DNA of 64,000 nucleotides from Marinilabiliales bacterium (GCA_002869385.1 PKTB01000005.1:186001-250000); one strand, 5' to 3'; counted from the stretch's first letter, positions 49,501 through 60,458 are shown. Program-made: numbers and translations. Notes: a model not told the origin generated them from the letters alone.

Positions 49501-50459
49501 CCTTCGAAGCTATATCCATCCATTGCAAGTACATATAAACCCGGTGCAAGATTTTGAGAGAAACTCACTGTTCCTGTTCCGTTTTCACAATCGTAATATG
49601 TTGTATTATTTGGTGGGTCACTGAGAGGACTACCGCCTATACCGGTACAATCTGTACCATTCCAATCATAAATTGCAAATTGTATTTCAGGTTCTGTAGG
49701 AAATATTCCGTCAACTTCATTTGCCCAACATTGCCCATATTCAATATTTATTTCTACCGGTTGAGGATCACCTGCAAGAACTTCAAATGAATAGAAAACA
49801 ACATTATCTGTTGAGGTCCATCCACAATCGTCCGGAGCTTGAATAGTTCCTGCAGGAGCAAGAATATTACAGCAAGAACTTGCTAATTCTGGTGGATTGT
49901 CACAACTCGCTTCAGGAAGATCTAATAAAACAGATGCTGCAAAAAACATAGAAGTAGGATCATTATCTTCTTCCCATAGTCTTACATATATAGTTTCTCC
50001 AGGAGTCAAATTTAGCACTTCCCAGCGAATCTCCCCATTTTGCATAAAACCATCCGAGTCATTAAAACAATCCAATAATGTTAAAGAACCACAAGATCCG
50101 GTATAAACAGCCATACCTGGCCCACAAGCTGGGATTTCATCTAATAGTGGTGGCATTGCAAACATTGGAGTTGGTGCATTAAACGCATGAAAGGCCATTT
50201 CTGTTATTCCGGCAGGAACAGTAAATGTGTACCACATATCATTAGTTGTACCACTAAAACTTCCACATGTTGGGGCTGGTGTGTCAGATGATGGAGCTGC
50301 TCCATCAAAATCAACATTTGTAAATGCCATTTCGCCACAAGACCCATATCCTTCTATCGGTATATCTACAGCTGTTGAACAATCTGCTTGTGAAAAAGAA
50401 ATAATTGGGCTTAACAATATCCCAAGAATCAAAATAATGCCGGAAAATAACTTTCTCAT
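46527..50459 (-). CDS. Secreted SprB-repeat/PKD protein with type B (gliding-associated) C-terminal domain
   Basis: 1310 residues. Signal peptide MRKLFSGIILILGILLSPII; an N-terminal beta-sandwich region of about 330 residues; a series of SprB-type repeats from about residue 340 (for example LAAGDYTVTVTDDDPTCGDT, LLSGNYAVTVTDANGCTGT, FIYSWES with LCAGDYSVTITDMYDCVGD); two PKD domains (TYLWDFGDGGYSVQKNPEHT, STYFWDFGDGATTLW); and a C-terminal domain with YAPDAFTPNGDGLNDVFYV, the type B sorting domain recognised by type IX secretion. It should be exported across the outer membrane to the surface as an adhesin. Cysteines occur in nearly every repeat. Confidence 0.93.
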   Translation of the reverse strand: MRKLFSGIILILGILLSPIISFSQADCSTAVDIPIEGYGSCGEMAFTNVDFDGAAPSSDTPAPTCGSFSGTTNDMWYTFTVPAGITEMAFHAFNAPTPMFAMPPLLDEIPACGPGMAVYTGSCGSLTLLDCFNDSDGFMQNGEIRWEVLNLTPGETIYVRLWEEDNDPTSMFFAASVLLDLPEASCDNPPELASSCCNILAPAGTIQAPDDCGWTSTDNVVFYSFEVLAGDPQPVEINIEYGQCWANEVDGIFPTEPEIQFAIYDWNGTDCTGIGGSPLSDPPNNTTYYDCENGTGTVSFSQNLAPGLYVLAMDGYSFEGGNSLCTFGIAASFLEPETGELSVSLSTTDNGCGQTGSASITVFSSCGGNPTFAWSSSANTTDTETGLAAGDYTVTVTDDDPTCGDTVINFTIADNSSLVVSVTPSGNPCSGPVNLTAQVMGADPGDVTFQWDDPALSTGQSILAPADGIYCVTATYGTCNDNDCYEVVSGDFYFEVVYTETFCEGGTGSANINIITGVGPYQYEWSTGAISTGIVITEPGNYCLTATDLYSACQDIFCFSVDELPSVDVSIDYADITCFGKVDGWATVVASGGTPDYEYEWSTFMETITIDNLLSGNYAVTVTDANGCTGTETVFIAEPPQFYYSITPNQGICRGEQATLEVSVIGGVEPYLYDWNHAVGVNTDQVSVSPEETFTYTVTVTDANMCEYTEQSSTVTVSQPIIIDPIIDDVLCHGVCSGTATLDITGGIPPFIYSWESTSDYMQDLCAGDYSVTITDMYDCVGDVDFEITEHDTIYLTTYSGPATCYGYYDGYVEVDVIGGVPFVNEFGEFYNYQWENASTEDSLAIGYGIHTVTVTDANGCSHVASAFVDQPPAIYVTPSWGGTICIGESFTTFVSATGGNLDVGADYDYVWTGPNDFIWYGNTLTVSPETTSMYQLVVTDSEGCFGPPQNVTVNVHPVIDVLNINSTPSEICIGESIDVEMEYQGGNGGPYTITFVDHQIVNMPYTFYPPESGYYAFEVSDECGSPTDLDSIYVEVHPLPQIAFYADHAAACPPDVFYFTEETPDEGQTYLWDFGDGGYSVQKNPEHTYTETGTYDVSLTAWSQYGCKKVREIENLITMYPVPRAEFSGTPEVVSIFNPLIEFINYTEGGSTYFWDFGDGATTLWTNEPQMHMYNALGDFTIMMIAKNQYECYDTAYKSIHVHDEYTFYAPDAFTPNGDGLNDVFYVIGHGIDPTQFYLVIYDRFGSKVFETETFDSDNPYRMAWDGSHNGSVVKGDPVMTNGMYRWYCSFADLNGKPREESGTVTLVK

Positions 50460-50493
50460 ATTATATGTGTGTTTTTCTATGCTATTAATTCAG

Positions 50494-50501
50494 CAAATTT
50501 A
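50494..50501 (-). promoter_or_regulatory. -7 box of the SprB/PKD gene (TAAATTTG on the minus strand)
   Basis: TAAATTTG followed by C on the minus strand, 34 bases before the ATG. It matches TAnnTTTG. Confidence 0.6.
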
Positions 50502-50819
50502 ATAAAATACCTTAATTTTCTTAGTAAAAACGTTAAAAAATCGCAATTATGCTTTGTTTTCAATTCGTTTTTCAAATTAATAGACTTAAAAACGCTGTTT
50601 TGGTTGTCTGTTTTAGTGGTGTTTTTCTATTTATGATTGATGTTATATAAATAAAGATAGGTATTGTTCCGATAGTCTACTTTTTATGGAGTTTAAGCAT
50701 CTTGTTTACCAAAGCATAGTGTATAAGCTATAAAACTGTAAATACGCACGGCCGTGCGTATTTACAGTTAATCATAGCCGTGCACATTTAACAAATATAC
50801 GATTGTGTAAAATATCAAC
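50502..50819. other. Non-coding gap with a palindrome and little else
   Basis: 318 bases between the SprB/PKD promoter and the ABC-F stop. No open frame with a plausible start is seen on either strand. It holds the palindrome at 50734-50769 and a degenerate half copy of its core (AGCCGTGCACATTTA near 50776). The rest is AT-rich and featureless. No tRNA-like or T-run hairpin is visible. Confidence 0.7.
50734..50769. repeat. Perfect 36-base palindrome, copy 2 (core GCACGGCCGTGC)
   Basis: 50734-50751 is the exact reverse complement of 50752-50769. It shares a 28-base core with the palindrome at 15135-15174, differing at two symmetric base-pair positions: A-T to C-G inside the core arm and T-A to C-G just outside it. 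Both changes keep pairing. It lies 50 bases past the ABC-F stop. Confidence 0.9.
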
Positions 50820-52700
50820 TTACATCAACTCACTTAATTCTAACCATCGAAGTTCTTTTTCTTCGATCTCCGACAACAACTTTGCTAATTCATCAGATTT
50901 TGCAAGTAATTCATCTGTGTTTAGCGTTCCGGAATTTAGTTCGTTTTCTAGTTTTTCTTTTTTATTTTCAAGTAATGGAATTTCTTTTTCTAATTGCTCT
51001 AATTCATATTTTTGATTAAAGCTAAGTTTCTTCGTTTTCTCGGTTTTAGGCTTTTGTTTCTTTTCCTTACTTTTGTGTACTTCTGTATTTTCGGACGAAT
51101 TCTCCAGCATCATTATTTCATCATACAAATCATAGTCTCGATATTGAGTATAATTACCAGGGAAATCTTTAATTCTACCTTTGCCGTCAAAAACAAAAAC
51201 GTGGTCAACAATCTTATCCATAAAAAACCTATCGTGAGAAACAATAATTACTGTTGCATCCGTTAAAGTAAGATATTCTTCCAAAACTTGCAAGGTCATG
51301 ATATCCAGATCATTAGTTGGTTCGTCCATAAAAAGGACATTTGGTTGTTGCATTAATACGGTACACAAATACAACCTTCTCTTTTCACCACCACTTAATT
51401 TGCGAATATAATTGTGTTGCATATCAGGGTTAAACAAAAAATACTGTAAAAATCCTGATGCACTAAATGACTTCCCGTTTTTTAATTTTACTGTTTCTGC
51501 AATTTTTTTAACAACATCTATAGGTTTGGTATCCTCTTCAAAACTAATCCCATCTTGAGTATAATATGCGATTTTCACAGTTGCTCCAATATCCAACCTG
51601 CCTCTGTCCGGTCTGATTTTGCCTACAAGAAGGTTTAGAAATGTTGATTTCCCACTTCCGTTTTTACCAACAATTCCAACTTTTTCGCCTCTGGCAAATT
51701 TGTACGAAAAATCACGAATTAAGACCTTTTCATCAAAGGCTTTATCAAGATTATAAATGTCAATAACTTTTTTACCTAGCCGATCTGTTGCGACTCCTAA
51801 TTCAAGTTTTGTATTATCTATTTTACGATTAGCTTTATCCTTTAAATCTTCAAAGCCATCTATTCGAAATTTTGATTTTGAAGTTCTGGCTTTTGGCATT
51901 CTACTTATCCATTCCTGTTCGGTTCGCATAAGGTTTTGAGCTCTGGCAATATTCGCCTGAAGGTTTTCAATACGCTCAGCCCTTTTCTCTACAAAATAAG
52001 AATAATTGCCATTATAAGTGTAGATTTTACCTTCGTCCAATTCGATAATCAAATTACAAACTCTATCCAATAAATAACGGTCGTGAGTAACCATAAAAAG
52101 TGTAATTTCACTTCCCGACAGATATTCCTCAAGCCACTCAATCATATTAAGGTCAAGGTGATTGGTAGGCTCATCCAGAATTAGAAGATCCGGCTTACTT
52201 ATCAATGTCCCTGCAAGCGCAACTCGTTTCTTTTGGCCACCACTTAGAAATTTGATTTTCTGATCGTATTCATATATTTCAAGCTTACCAAGAATCTGCT
52301 TCACTTTTGCATCATAATCCCATGCATTTAGACTATCCATTTTATCCAAGGCAGACTGAATAATATTTGAGTCATCAGACCCTATAGAATCATTATAATT
52401 TCTTATCGCCCTAATAATTTCATCATCTTGAAAAAAGACTGCTTCAATAACACTTTTTTCGGGGTCAAGGTTTACTTCCTGTGGTAAATATGAAATTCTC
52501 AAATCGCGCTTTGTGCTAATGCTACCTGTATCACCGGTGTCAACACCTGCAATAATATTCATTAATGATGTTTTACCGGTTCCGTTTTTTGCAACAAGAG
52601 CAATTTTTTGTGATTCGGAAATATTCACATCTACTCCTTCGAAAAGGAGTTTCTCTCCGTATCGTTTGCTAATATTTTCTGCCTGAAGGTAACTAATCAT
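50820..52700 (-). CDS. ABC-F family ATPase (Uup/EttA-like)
   Basis: 626 residues with two ABC domains and no membrane segments. Domain 1: Walker A LVAKNGTGKTSLMN, signature FLSGGQKKRVALAG, Walker B LILDEPTNHLD. Domain 2: GIVGKNGSGKSTFLNLL, KLSGGEKRRLYLC, LFMDEPTNDLD. The linker between them is the tRNA-interaction type, and the C-terminal 100 residues form a coiled coil (LEQLEKEIPLLENKKEKLEN). ABC-F proteins act on the ribosome; the coiled-coil end suggests Uup-like function. Its ATG overlaps the trmD stop by one base. Confidence 0.93.
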   Translation of the reverse strand: MISYLQAENISKRYGEKLLFEGVDVNISESQKIALVAKNGTGKTSLMNIIAGVDTGDTGSISTKRDLRISYLPQEVNLDPEKSVIEAVFFQDDEIIRAIRNYNDSIGSDDSNIIQSALDKMDSLNAWDYDAKVKQILGKLEIYEYDQKIKFLSGGQKKRVALAGTLISKPDLLILDEPTNHLDLNMIEWLEEYLSGSEITLFMVTHDRYLLDRVCNLIIELDEGKIYTYNGNYSYFVEKRAERIENLQANIARAQNLMRTEQEWISRMPKARTSKSKFRIDGFEDLKDKANRKIDNTKLELGVATDRLGKKVIDIYNLDKAFDEKVLIRDFSYKFARGEKVGIVGKNGSGKSTFLNLLVGKIRPDRGRLDIGATVKIAYYTQDGISFEEDTKPIDVVKKIAETVKLKNGKSFSASGFLQYFLFNPDMQHNYIRKLSGGEKRRLYLCTVLMQQPNVLFMDEPTNDLDIMTLQVLEEYLTLTDATVIIVSHDRFFMDKIVDHVFVFDGKGRIKDFPGNYTQYRDYDLYDEIMMLENSSENTEVHKSKEKKQKPKTEKTKKLSFNQKYELEQLEKEIPLLENKKEKLENELNSGTLNTDELLAKSDELAKLLSEIEEKELRWLELSELM

Positions 52701-53383
52701 TATTCTATATCATCTAAAAGATCAGGACGCAATTTTTCTGTTCTATCAATAGATTGTTCCTCTTTCCATTTATTAATATTTGCAGCATGACCGGACAAAA
52801 GAATCTCAGGTACTTGCCATCCATTAAAATCAGCAGGACGAGTATAAACCGGAGGTGCCAGAAGTCCATCCTGAAAAGAATCAGAAAGAGCCGACTGTTC
52901 ATCTCCTATTGCTCCGGGCAAAAGCCGGACAATACTATCGCACATTAAAGCTGCCGGCAATTCTCCCCCTGTAAGAACAAAATCACCTATGCTATATTCT
53001 TCATCTATTAGATTTTCTCTAATTCTTTGGTCAATCCCTTTATAGTGACCGCATAGAATAATAATATTATTTAATGTTGAAATACGATTTGCTTTTTTTT
53101 GGTCCCATTTTTTCCCATCCGGAGAAGTGTATAAAACAAGGTCATACTCTCTTTCGGACTTTAATGCATTAATAAGATTAAACACCGGTTCAATCATAAT
53201 TACCATCCCCGCTTCTCCACCATAAGGGTAATCATCAACCTGTTTATGTTTGCCAAGACCATATTCACGAAGATCATGCACCACAATTTCAGCAATTCCT
53301 TTGTCAACTGCTTTCTTAACAATTGAATAATTTAATGGCCCTTCAAGAATTTCGGGTAAAACAGTAATTATATCTATCCGCAT
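52700..53383 (-). CDS. trmD: tRNA (guanine-N1)-methyltransferase
   Basis: 227 residues. The SPOUT-fold motifs are visible: [20 protein letters not shown] at the start, [36 protein letters not shown], and the knot segment [20 protein letters not shown]. It methylates G37 of tRNAs with SAM. It is translationally coupled to the ABC-F gene rather than to rimM/rplS, its partners in many bacteria. Confidence 0.97.
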   Translation of the reverse strand: MRIDIITVLPEILEGPLNYSIVKKAVDKGIAEIVVHDLREYGLGKHKQVDDYPYGGEAGMVIMIEPVFNLINALKSEREYDLVLYTSPDGKKWDQKKANRISTLNNIIILCGHYKGIDQRIRENLIDEEYSIGDFVLTGGELPAALMCDSIVRLLPGAIGDEQSALSDSFQDGLLAPPVYTRPADFNGWQVPEILLSGHAANINKWKEEQSIDRTEKLRPDLLDDIE

Positions 53384-53404
53384 ATTTTGTTTTTAATATA
53401 AATG

Positions 53405-53412
53405 CAAAATTA
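53405..53412 (-). promoter_or_regulatory. -7 box of trmD (TAATTTTG on the minus strand)
   Basis: TAATTTTG followed by CA, 21 bases before the trmD ATG, matching TAnnTTTG. Confidence 0.6.
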
Positions 53413-53464
53413 AAAAAATACTACACTTACTTAGCATCAACTTTTTAAAAGAGCGAATATTCAT

Positions 53465-53472
53465 TAAATTTG
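53465..53472 (+). promoter_or_regulatory. -7 box (TAAATTTG) just before the 53477 gene
   Basis: TAAATTTG ends five bases before the ATG at 53477, and TTTT at 53442-53445 sits at the -33 distance (19 bases). The transcript would be leaderless or almost so. Confidence 0.6.
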
Positions 53473-53476
53473 TAAA

Positions 53477-54352
53477 ATGAAAATTAAATTCTTGTCCTTT
53501 TGGTTAATCCTCTTTTTATATTCTTTTGTATATTCACAAGAAACAGAATTAAATATTTTAACTTGGAATATCCAAATGCTGCCAAATGGGCCTTCAATTT
53601 TCTCTAAAGACCTACGGAAGTTGCAGAAAGTACGTTTATCTAAGATTATTGAGCATTGTAATTCAGCTGAATATGACATTATAGTTTTTCAGGAAGTCTT
53701 TGATCGTGAGTTGAGAAGAAAACTAGTGCGTAAGCTTCAAAAAGTTTATCCATATCAAATAAAAACAAAAACAAAATTTGGTAGGCTTACTAGCAATGGC
53801 GTTTTAATTGTCAGCAAAGTTCCATTAAGGTATTTAGACCATGTGATTTACAAAAAAGGAGTAACTGCTGATGCTATGGCGGCAAAGGGTTGCACTCTTA
53901 TTGAAGCTGAGAAAAATGGTGTAATATTTCAAATTGCCGGAACACATTTACAAGCAGGAAATTCAGATGAAGCTATTAAACATCGGTACTCTCAATATCA
54001 GGAAATCGCTAATTTAATTCATAAATACAAAATTGATACAATTCCAATTTTTGTTATAGGTGATTTAAATACAAAAAAGTCGGACACAAAAGTATATCAA
54101 GATATGCTAAAAATAATTGATGTGCAGGATTTCCCTATTAACGATCCTGAGCCATTTACTATTGATGGTAAAAACTCATGGAACAATCACTCTAATGGAA
54201 TTCAATTAGATTACATTTTACTAAATCCCAGAAAGACTTCAACGCAAATTATTGAGCAGAAAATCCTACGATTAAAATTCAATTACAAAAAAAAAAACAT
54301 TGATTTATCTGACCATTATGGTGTGAAAAGTAAAATTATTATTAAAAAGTAA
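53477..54352 (+). CDS. Secreted sphingomyelinase-like phosphodiesterase (EEP superfamily)
   Basis: 291 residues with a signal peptide (FWLILFLYSFVYSQ). The EEP motifs are present: LNILTWNIQMLPNGPSIFS with the first metal residues, YDIIVFQEVFDRELRRKL with the metal-binding Glu, AGTHLQAGN, VIGDLNTKKSD with the catalytic Asp-x-Asn, and LSDHYGVKSKI with the final Asp-His. The PNGPS/FQEVF arrangement is that of neutral sphingomyelinase and related phospholipase C enzymes. Some Bacteroidota make sphingolipids, so the substrate may be self-made or environmental; this is inference. It diverges from trmD. Confidence 0.88.
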   Translation: MKIKFLSFWLILFLYSFVYSQETELNILTWNIQMLPNGPSIFSKDLRKLQKVRLSKIIEHCNSAEYDIIVFQEVFDRELRRKLVRKLQKVYPYQIKTKTKFGRLTSNGVLIVSKVPLRYLDHVIYKKGVTADAMAAKGCTLIEAEKNGVIFQIAGTHLQAGNSDEAIKHRYSQYQEIANLIHKYKIDTIPIFVIGDLNTKKSDTKVYQDMLKIIDVQDFPINDPEPFTIDGKNSWNNHSNGIQLDYILLNPRKTSTQIIEQKILRLKFNYKKKNIDLSDHYGVKSKIIIKK

Positions 54353-54417
54353 ATTATTCTCCAAATTACAGCGTGTTGTAAGCTTCAATAACTCAGGAAT
54401 AGAAAAAACATTAAAAA

Positions 54418-54449
54418 TTTGCGTAGTTTTCCTGAAAAACATACCTTCG
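54418..54449 (+). promoter_or_regulatory. Promoter of the DUF349 gene
   Basis: TTTG at 54418-54421, 20 bases, then TACCTTCG at 54442-54449, a good -33 with a near-consensus -7. It gives a leader of about 55 bases. Confidence 0.65.
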
Positions 54450-54508
54450 TAAGTTTTATAAGAGATATACTTTTAAAGTTATAATACATTTAATATCAAT
54501 TAGTTAAA

Positions 54509-56521
54509 ATGAGTAGCGAATTGGAAAATAAGCAAGAAGGCTTAGCAAAAGAGGGTAATAATTCCGATGTAGAGGCAAAAATTGTTGAGAATGAAGTTCA
54601 AAACAAGGAGACAGATGTGCTTGACTCTAATGAAAAAGAGGTAAAAGAATCTGACATTAACAGCGCTGAAGTTGAGAAAAGTGAAATTGCAAATTCAGAT
54701 ACTGAAAAAGAGAATGAAGAGGATATTTTTACTGATATTACTGATGAAGATTCTAATGAAGATGAAGAGGAGGACTTTTCTGAATTAAGTAAAGAAGAAA
54801 TTCTTGAAAAACTTCGCCTACTTATTCACGAATCAGAAATTGATAAATCAAGAAAATCAATTGAAACTTTAAAAAGTCAATATTACAAGCTTCAGAAGTC
54901 TGAATATGATAAAATCAAAAAAGACTTAAAAGAAAAAGCAGGTGATGACGTGGAATTTAAGATGCCAAAGGATCCTACAGAGGACTACTTAAAGGAACCA
55001 ATGGTTGACTATAAAAAGAAAAAAGCTGAATTTGCCACCTCTCAGGATAAGAAGAAAGAAGATAATCTTCAAAAAAAGCTTGATATTATTGAAAAAATTA
55101 AAGGTTTAGCAAATAGCGAAGAGTCACTAAATAAAACTTTTAATGAGTTTAAAGACTTGCAACAAGAATGGCTTGAGATCGGCAATGTTCCTGCATCAGA
55201 AGCAACAAATCTTTGGAAAAATTACCAATTACAAATCGAAAGGTTTTATTATCTTGTTAGAATAAACAAGGAACTTCGTGATCTTGATTTCAAGAAGAAC
55301 CTTGAGCAAAAACTTGAACTATGCGAAAAAGCTGAAGAGTTATTACTAGAAACTGATGCTGTTGCTTCGTATAAAAACCTTCAAGAGTTGCACAACCTTT
55401 GGAAAGAATTAGGTCCTGTCCCTGCTGATAAAAGAGAAGAAATATGGGACAGATTTAGTTTGGCGAGTAAAAAAATCAGACAAGCTTACCAAGAGCATTT
55501 CGAGAAACTTAAAGATGAACGCAAAGCTAACTATGAGCAAAAATTAGTCCTTTGCGAAAAAGCTGAAGCAATCGCTAATGCCGAAAGTCCAAATAATGGT
55601 AAAGAATGGGGAGAACAAACTGAAAAGGTTCTAGAATTACAAAAAATCTGGAAAACTATTGGTATGGTACCTAAAGAAGTTAATACCGAAGTTTACGAAA
55701 GATTTCGTGCTGCTTGTAATAGATTTTTTAACGCTAAAAAAGAATTCTTTGAAACTATAAATGAAGAACTTAACGGTAATTATCAAAGAAAACTTGAACT
55801 TTGCGTAAGTGCAGAATCATTACAGGATTCTACAGATTGGAAAAAATCAACTGAAGCATTCTTTGATTTACAAAAAAGATGGAAAGAAATTGGACCGGCA
55901 CCAAAGAAGCATTCAGATCAGGTTTGGAAAAGATTTCGCGCTGCATGCGATAAATTTTTTAATGCTAAATCAGACTTTTATTCAAATATTGACAAAGAGC
56001 ATAAAGAAAATCTAATAAAGAAAGAAACTCTAATAAAAGAGATTCAAGAATTCAAACCGGGCAAAGAACAAGCAGAAAATATTAATAGCATAAAAGAGTT
56101 TCAAAAACGTTGGACAGAAATCGGCTATGTCGCTAATAAACATAAAGACAGACTTTACACTGAGTATCGTTCTGCAGTAAATTACATATACGAGAAACTC
56201 AATTTAAATAAAAATGCACTGGACATCAGCAACTTTAATTCAAAAATTGAAGTCCTTAAAGAAACAGGTGAGGCAAATGGCCTCAAAAAAGAAAGAAGTA
56301 GAATATTGAAAAGAATTCAGGATTTAAATCTTGAAATCAATCAATACGAAAATAATATGGGATTTTTCTCATCTGGCTCAGATAGTATTCTGAAAGATTT
56401 TGAGAAAAAAATAAATAAAGCAAAAACCGAAATCAAAACCTTAAAAGAGAAAAAGAAATCTATCGATCTCGCAGAGCGGGAACTAAAAAAGAAAGACAGT
56501 AATGATGAGCAAAACGATTAA
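54509..56521 (+). CDS. DUF349 multi-repeat coiled-coil protein
   Basis: 670 residues. The first 100 or so are very acidic (EEDIFTDITDEDSNEDEEED). Then come about five DUF349 units of roughly 70-75 residues, each with a WKEIG/WKTIG turn and a conserved helix such as VYERFRAACNRFFNAKKEFF or VWKRFRAACDKFFNAKSDFY, and a final basic coiled coil. The family function is unknown; the acidic head and basic tail suggest a scaffold. The next gene, a TonB receptor, starts before this one ends (20-base overlap). Confidence 0.92.
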   Translation: MSSELENKQEGLAKEGNNSDVEAKIVENEVQNKETDVLDSNEKEVKESDINSAEVEKSEIANSDTEKENEEDIFTDITDEDSNEDEEEDFSELSKEEILEKLRLLIHESEIDKSRKSIETLKSQYYKLQKSEYDKIKKDLKEKAGDDVEFKMPKDPTEDYLKEPMVDYKKKKAEFATSQDKKKEDNLQKKLDIIEKIKGLANSEESLNKTFNEFKDLQQEWLEIGNVPASEATNLWKNYQLQIERFYYLVRINKELRDLDFKKNLEQKLELCEKAEELLLETDAVASYKNLQELHNLWKELGPVPADKREEIWDRFSLASKKIRQAYQEHFEKLKDERKANYEQKLVLCEKAEAIANAESPNNGKEWGEQTEKVLELQKIWKTIGMVPKEVNTEVYERFRAACNRFFNAKKEFFETINEELNGNYQRKLELCVSAESLQDSTDWKKSTEAFFDLQKRWKEIGPAPKKHSDQVWKRFRAACDKFFNAKSDFYSNIDKEHKENLIKKETLIKEIQEFKPGKEQAENINSIKEFQKRWTEIGYVANKHKDRLYTEYRSAVNYIYEKLNLNKNALDISNFNSKIEVLKETGEANGLKKERSRILKRIQDLNLEINQYENNMGFFSSGSDSILKDFEKKINKAKTEIKTLKEKKKSIDLAERELKKKDSNDEQND

Positions 56522-58820
56522 AAGATTACTTCTACTAGGGGCTGCAATTTTAGCTTTTGTGGTTTCTTCTTATTCTCAAACCGGAGCAATTAAAGGTTTT
56601 GTCCTTGATAAGGAAAACGGTGAGCCATGTATGTTTGCAAATGTTTCAATAGTTGGAACAAATTATGGTGCAGCAACAGACATGAACGGATATTTTACAA
56701 TCCCGAAAATGCCCGATGGCGATTACACTGTTAAAATAACTTATGTTAGTTACGACAGTATCGTCGAACCATTTACTATTAGTAATGGGAAAATCTATTC
56801 AAAGACTTTTTACATGAATAAGGCTGCATTTGTACTTGACGAAGCAGTTGTTTCAGCAGAACGTCAAGAAATGAGAACTCAAATTCGAATTTCTAAAGTA
56901 AAAGTTACACCTCAGCAAATTAAACAACTCCCTTCCATTGGTAGTGAACCTGACATCGCTCAGTATCTTCAGGTAGTACCGGGTGTTACATTTACCGGCG
57001 ACCAAGGCGGGCAGCTTTATATCAGAGGTGGTTCAAATATTCAAAACCTTGTATTACTTGATGGAATGGTAATTTACAATCCTTTCCACTCAATTGGTCT
57101 TTTCTCCGTTTTTGATTCTGATATTATCAGAAATGCCGATATTTATACAGGAGGCTTTAATTCAGAATATGGAGGAAGAATCTCATCTGTAATGGACATA
57201 TCAATGAGAGATGGTAATCCAAATCGTTTCGGAGGAAAAGTTTCTGCAAGTACATTTGGAACTAAAGTTATGCTTGAGGGTCCGATAGTTAAGTATAAAC
57301 AAGGAAAATCAAGTTTGTCATATATTTTATCAGGAAAGACTTCTTTCCTTGAGCAGTCTTCAAAACTATTATATCCATACATTAACGATGGTCAAGGTTT
57401 ACCTTTCAATTACACCGATTTATACGGGAAAGTGTCATTAAATACTCCTGACGGTAGCAGATTAAATATTTTTGGATTTAAATTTAATGATAACGTAAGC
57501 TATCAGGGATTAAGTAATCTTGGTTGGGATTCATACGGGTTAGGTGCAAATTTCATTGTCGTACCAAGTGGGTCAACATTTATGCTAAAAGCAAGAATGT
57601 CATATTCTGATTATAAAATCAATATGCAATCAATGGATAACTATCCAAGCTACAGTGGAATAAATGGATTTAACTTAGGCCTAGATTTTCTTTATTTCCT
57701 AGGCAAAAATCAATTTGTATGGGGAATTGAAGCTCTTGGGTTTAACACTGATTTCGAATACTATAACTCTATTGGGAGATTACTCGAACAAGAAGAAAAC
57801 ACTACTCAGCTTGGCACATACTTCAAATATAAACTAAATCTTGGAGCATTACTTGTTGAACCCGGATTCCGTATGCAGTATTACGCTTCAATGGGTAATG
57901 TTTCTTTAGAGCCTCGTTTGGGAATTAAATATAATATTTCTGAATTCTTAAGATTCAAGCTTGCTGCAGGTATTTATTCGCAGGATCTTGTTGCTGCTAA
58001 CAGTGATAAAGATGTTGTTAACCTATTTTATGGTTTCCTTAGTGGCAACAACTTAAGAGTTCCTGATGAATTTAAAGGTGAAGAGTTAACCCATAAATTA
58101 CAAAAATCAGAACATTTAATTGCTGGTTTTGAAATTGACCTCACAAAAAAGATTGACTTTAATGTTGAGGGTTATCTTAAGAATTTTAGCCAGTTAACAA
58201 CTATTAACAGAAATAAACTTTATGATGATGTTTATGTTAATAGCGATAAGCCTGATTACTTGAAAAAAGATTTTTTAATTGAATCAGGATATGCATACGG
58301 CGTTGATTTTCTTTTAAAATATGATCAGGAGCAACTTTATGTTTGGCTTGTCTACTCACTTGGATGGGTGAAACGCGATGATGGAGTAACAGTCTATAAC
58401 ACGCATTACGACAGAAGACATAATATAAACCTTGTAACAACATATAAGTTTGGTGAGAAAAAGTCATGGAATGTTAGTGCAAGATGGAATCTTGGTTCAG
58501 GATTTCCATTTACTAAAACTGCAGGATTCTACGAAGAAACAGATATGTATAGTAGTTTGAACTACCCATACTGGCAAAGCAATGGTTCATTAGGGATTAT
58601 TTATAGTGATTTAAATGCAGGCCGTTTGCCTTATTATCATCGTCTTGACCTAACACTAAATAAGACTTTCGAATTCTCTAAATACACAAAATTAGAGGTA
58701 AATTTAAGTGTTACAAATGTTTATAATAGACAAAATATTTTCTATTTCGACAGAGTTGATTATAATCGAGTTGATCAGTTACCGATTATGCCAAGTCTGG
58801 GATTAAGTTTAACCTTTTAA
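56502..58820 (+). CDS. TonB-dependent receptor with CarboxypepD_reg domain
   Basis: 772 residues. Signal peptide (TIKRLLLLGAAILAFVVSSY), carboxypeptidase-regulatory domain (GAIKGFVLDKENGEPCMFAN), plug (KQLPSIGSEPDIAQYLQVVP, GGQLYIRGGSNIQNLVLLDG), then a 22-strand barrel ending SLGLSLTF. Substrate import depends on TonB-ExbBD; the ligand is unknown. The frame is intact, unlike the receptor at 16156. Two adjacent ATGs (56502, 56505) are possible starts; the overlap with the DUF349 gene indicates coupling. It ends 12 bases before pyrG. Confidence 0.92.
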   Translation: MMSKTIKRLLLLGAAILAFVVSSYSQTGAIKGFVLDKENGEPCMFANVSIVGTNYGAATDMNGYFTIPKMPDGDYTVKITYVSYDSIVEPFTISNGKIYSKTFYMNKAAFVLDEAVVSAERQEMRTQIRISKVKVTPQQIKQLPSIGSEPDIAQYLQVVPGVTFTGDQGGQLYIRGGSNIQNLVLLDGMVIYNPFHSIGLFSVFDSDIIRNADIYTGGFNSEYGGRISSVMDISMRDGNPNRFGGKVSASTFGTKVMLEGPIVKYKQGKSSLSYILSGKTSFLEQSSKLLYPYINDGQGLPFNYTDLYGKVSLNTPDGSRLNIFGFKFNDNVSYQGLSNLGWDSYGLGANFIVVPSGSTFMLKARMSYSDYKINMQSMDNYPSYSGINGFNLGLDFLYFLGKNQFVWGIEALGFNTDFEYYNSIGRLLEQEENTTQLGTYFKYKLNLGALLVEPGFRMQYYASMGNVSLEPRLGIKYNISEFLRFKLAAGIYSQDLVAANSDKDVVNLFYGFLSGNNLRVPDEFKGEELTHKLQKSEHLIAGFEIDLTKKIDFNVEGYLKNFSQLTTINRNKLYDDVYVNSDKPDYLKKDFLIESGYAYGVDFLLKYDQEQLYVWLVYSLGWVKRDDGVTVYNTHYDRRHNINLVTTYKFGEKKSWNVSARWNLGSGFPFTKTAGFYEETDMYSSLNYPYWQSNGSLGIIYSDLNAGRLPYYHRLDLTLNKTFEFSKYTKLEVNLSVTNVYNRQNIFYFDRVDYNRVDQLPIMPSLGLSLTF

Positions 58821-60434
<1,614 letters not shown>

Positions 60435-60458
60435 ATAGAAAGAATATAATTAACTAAT

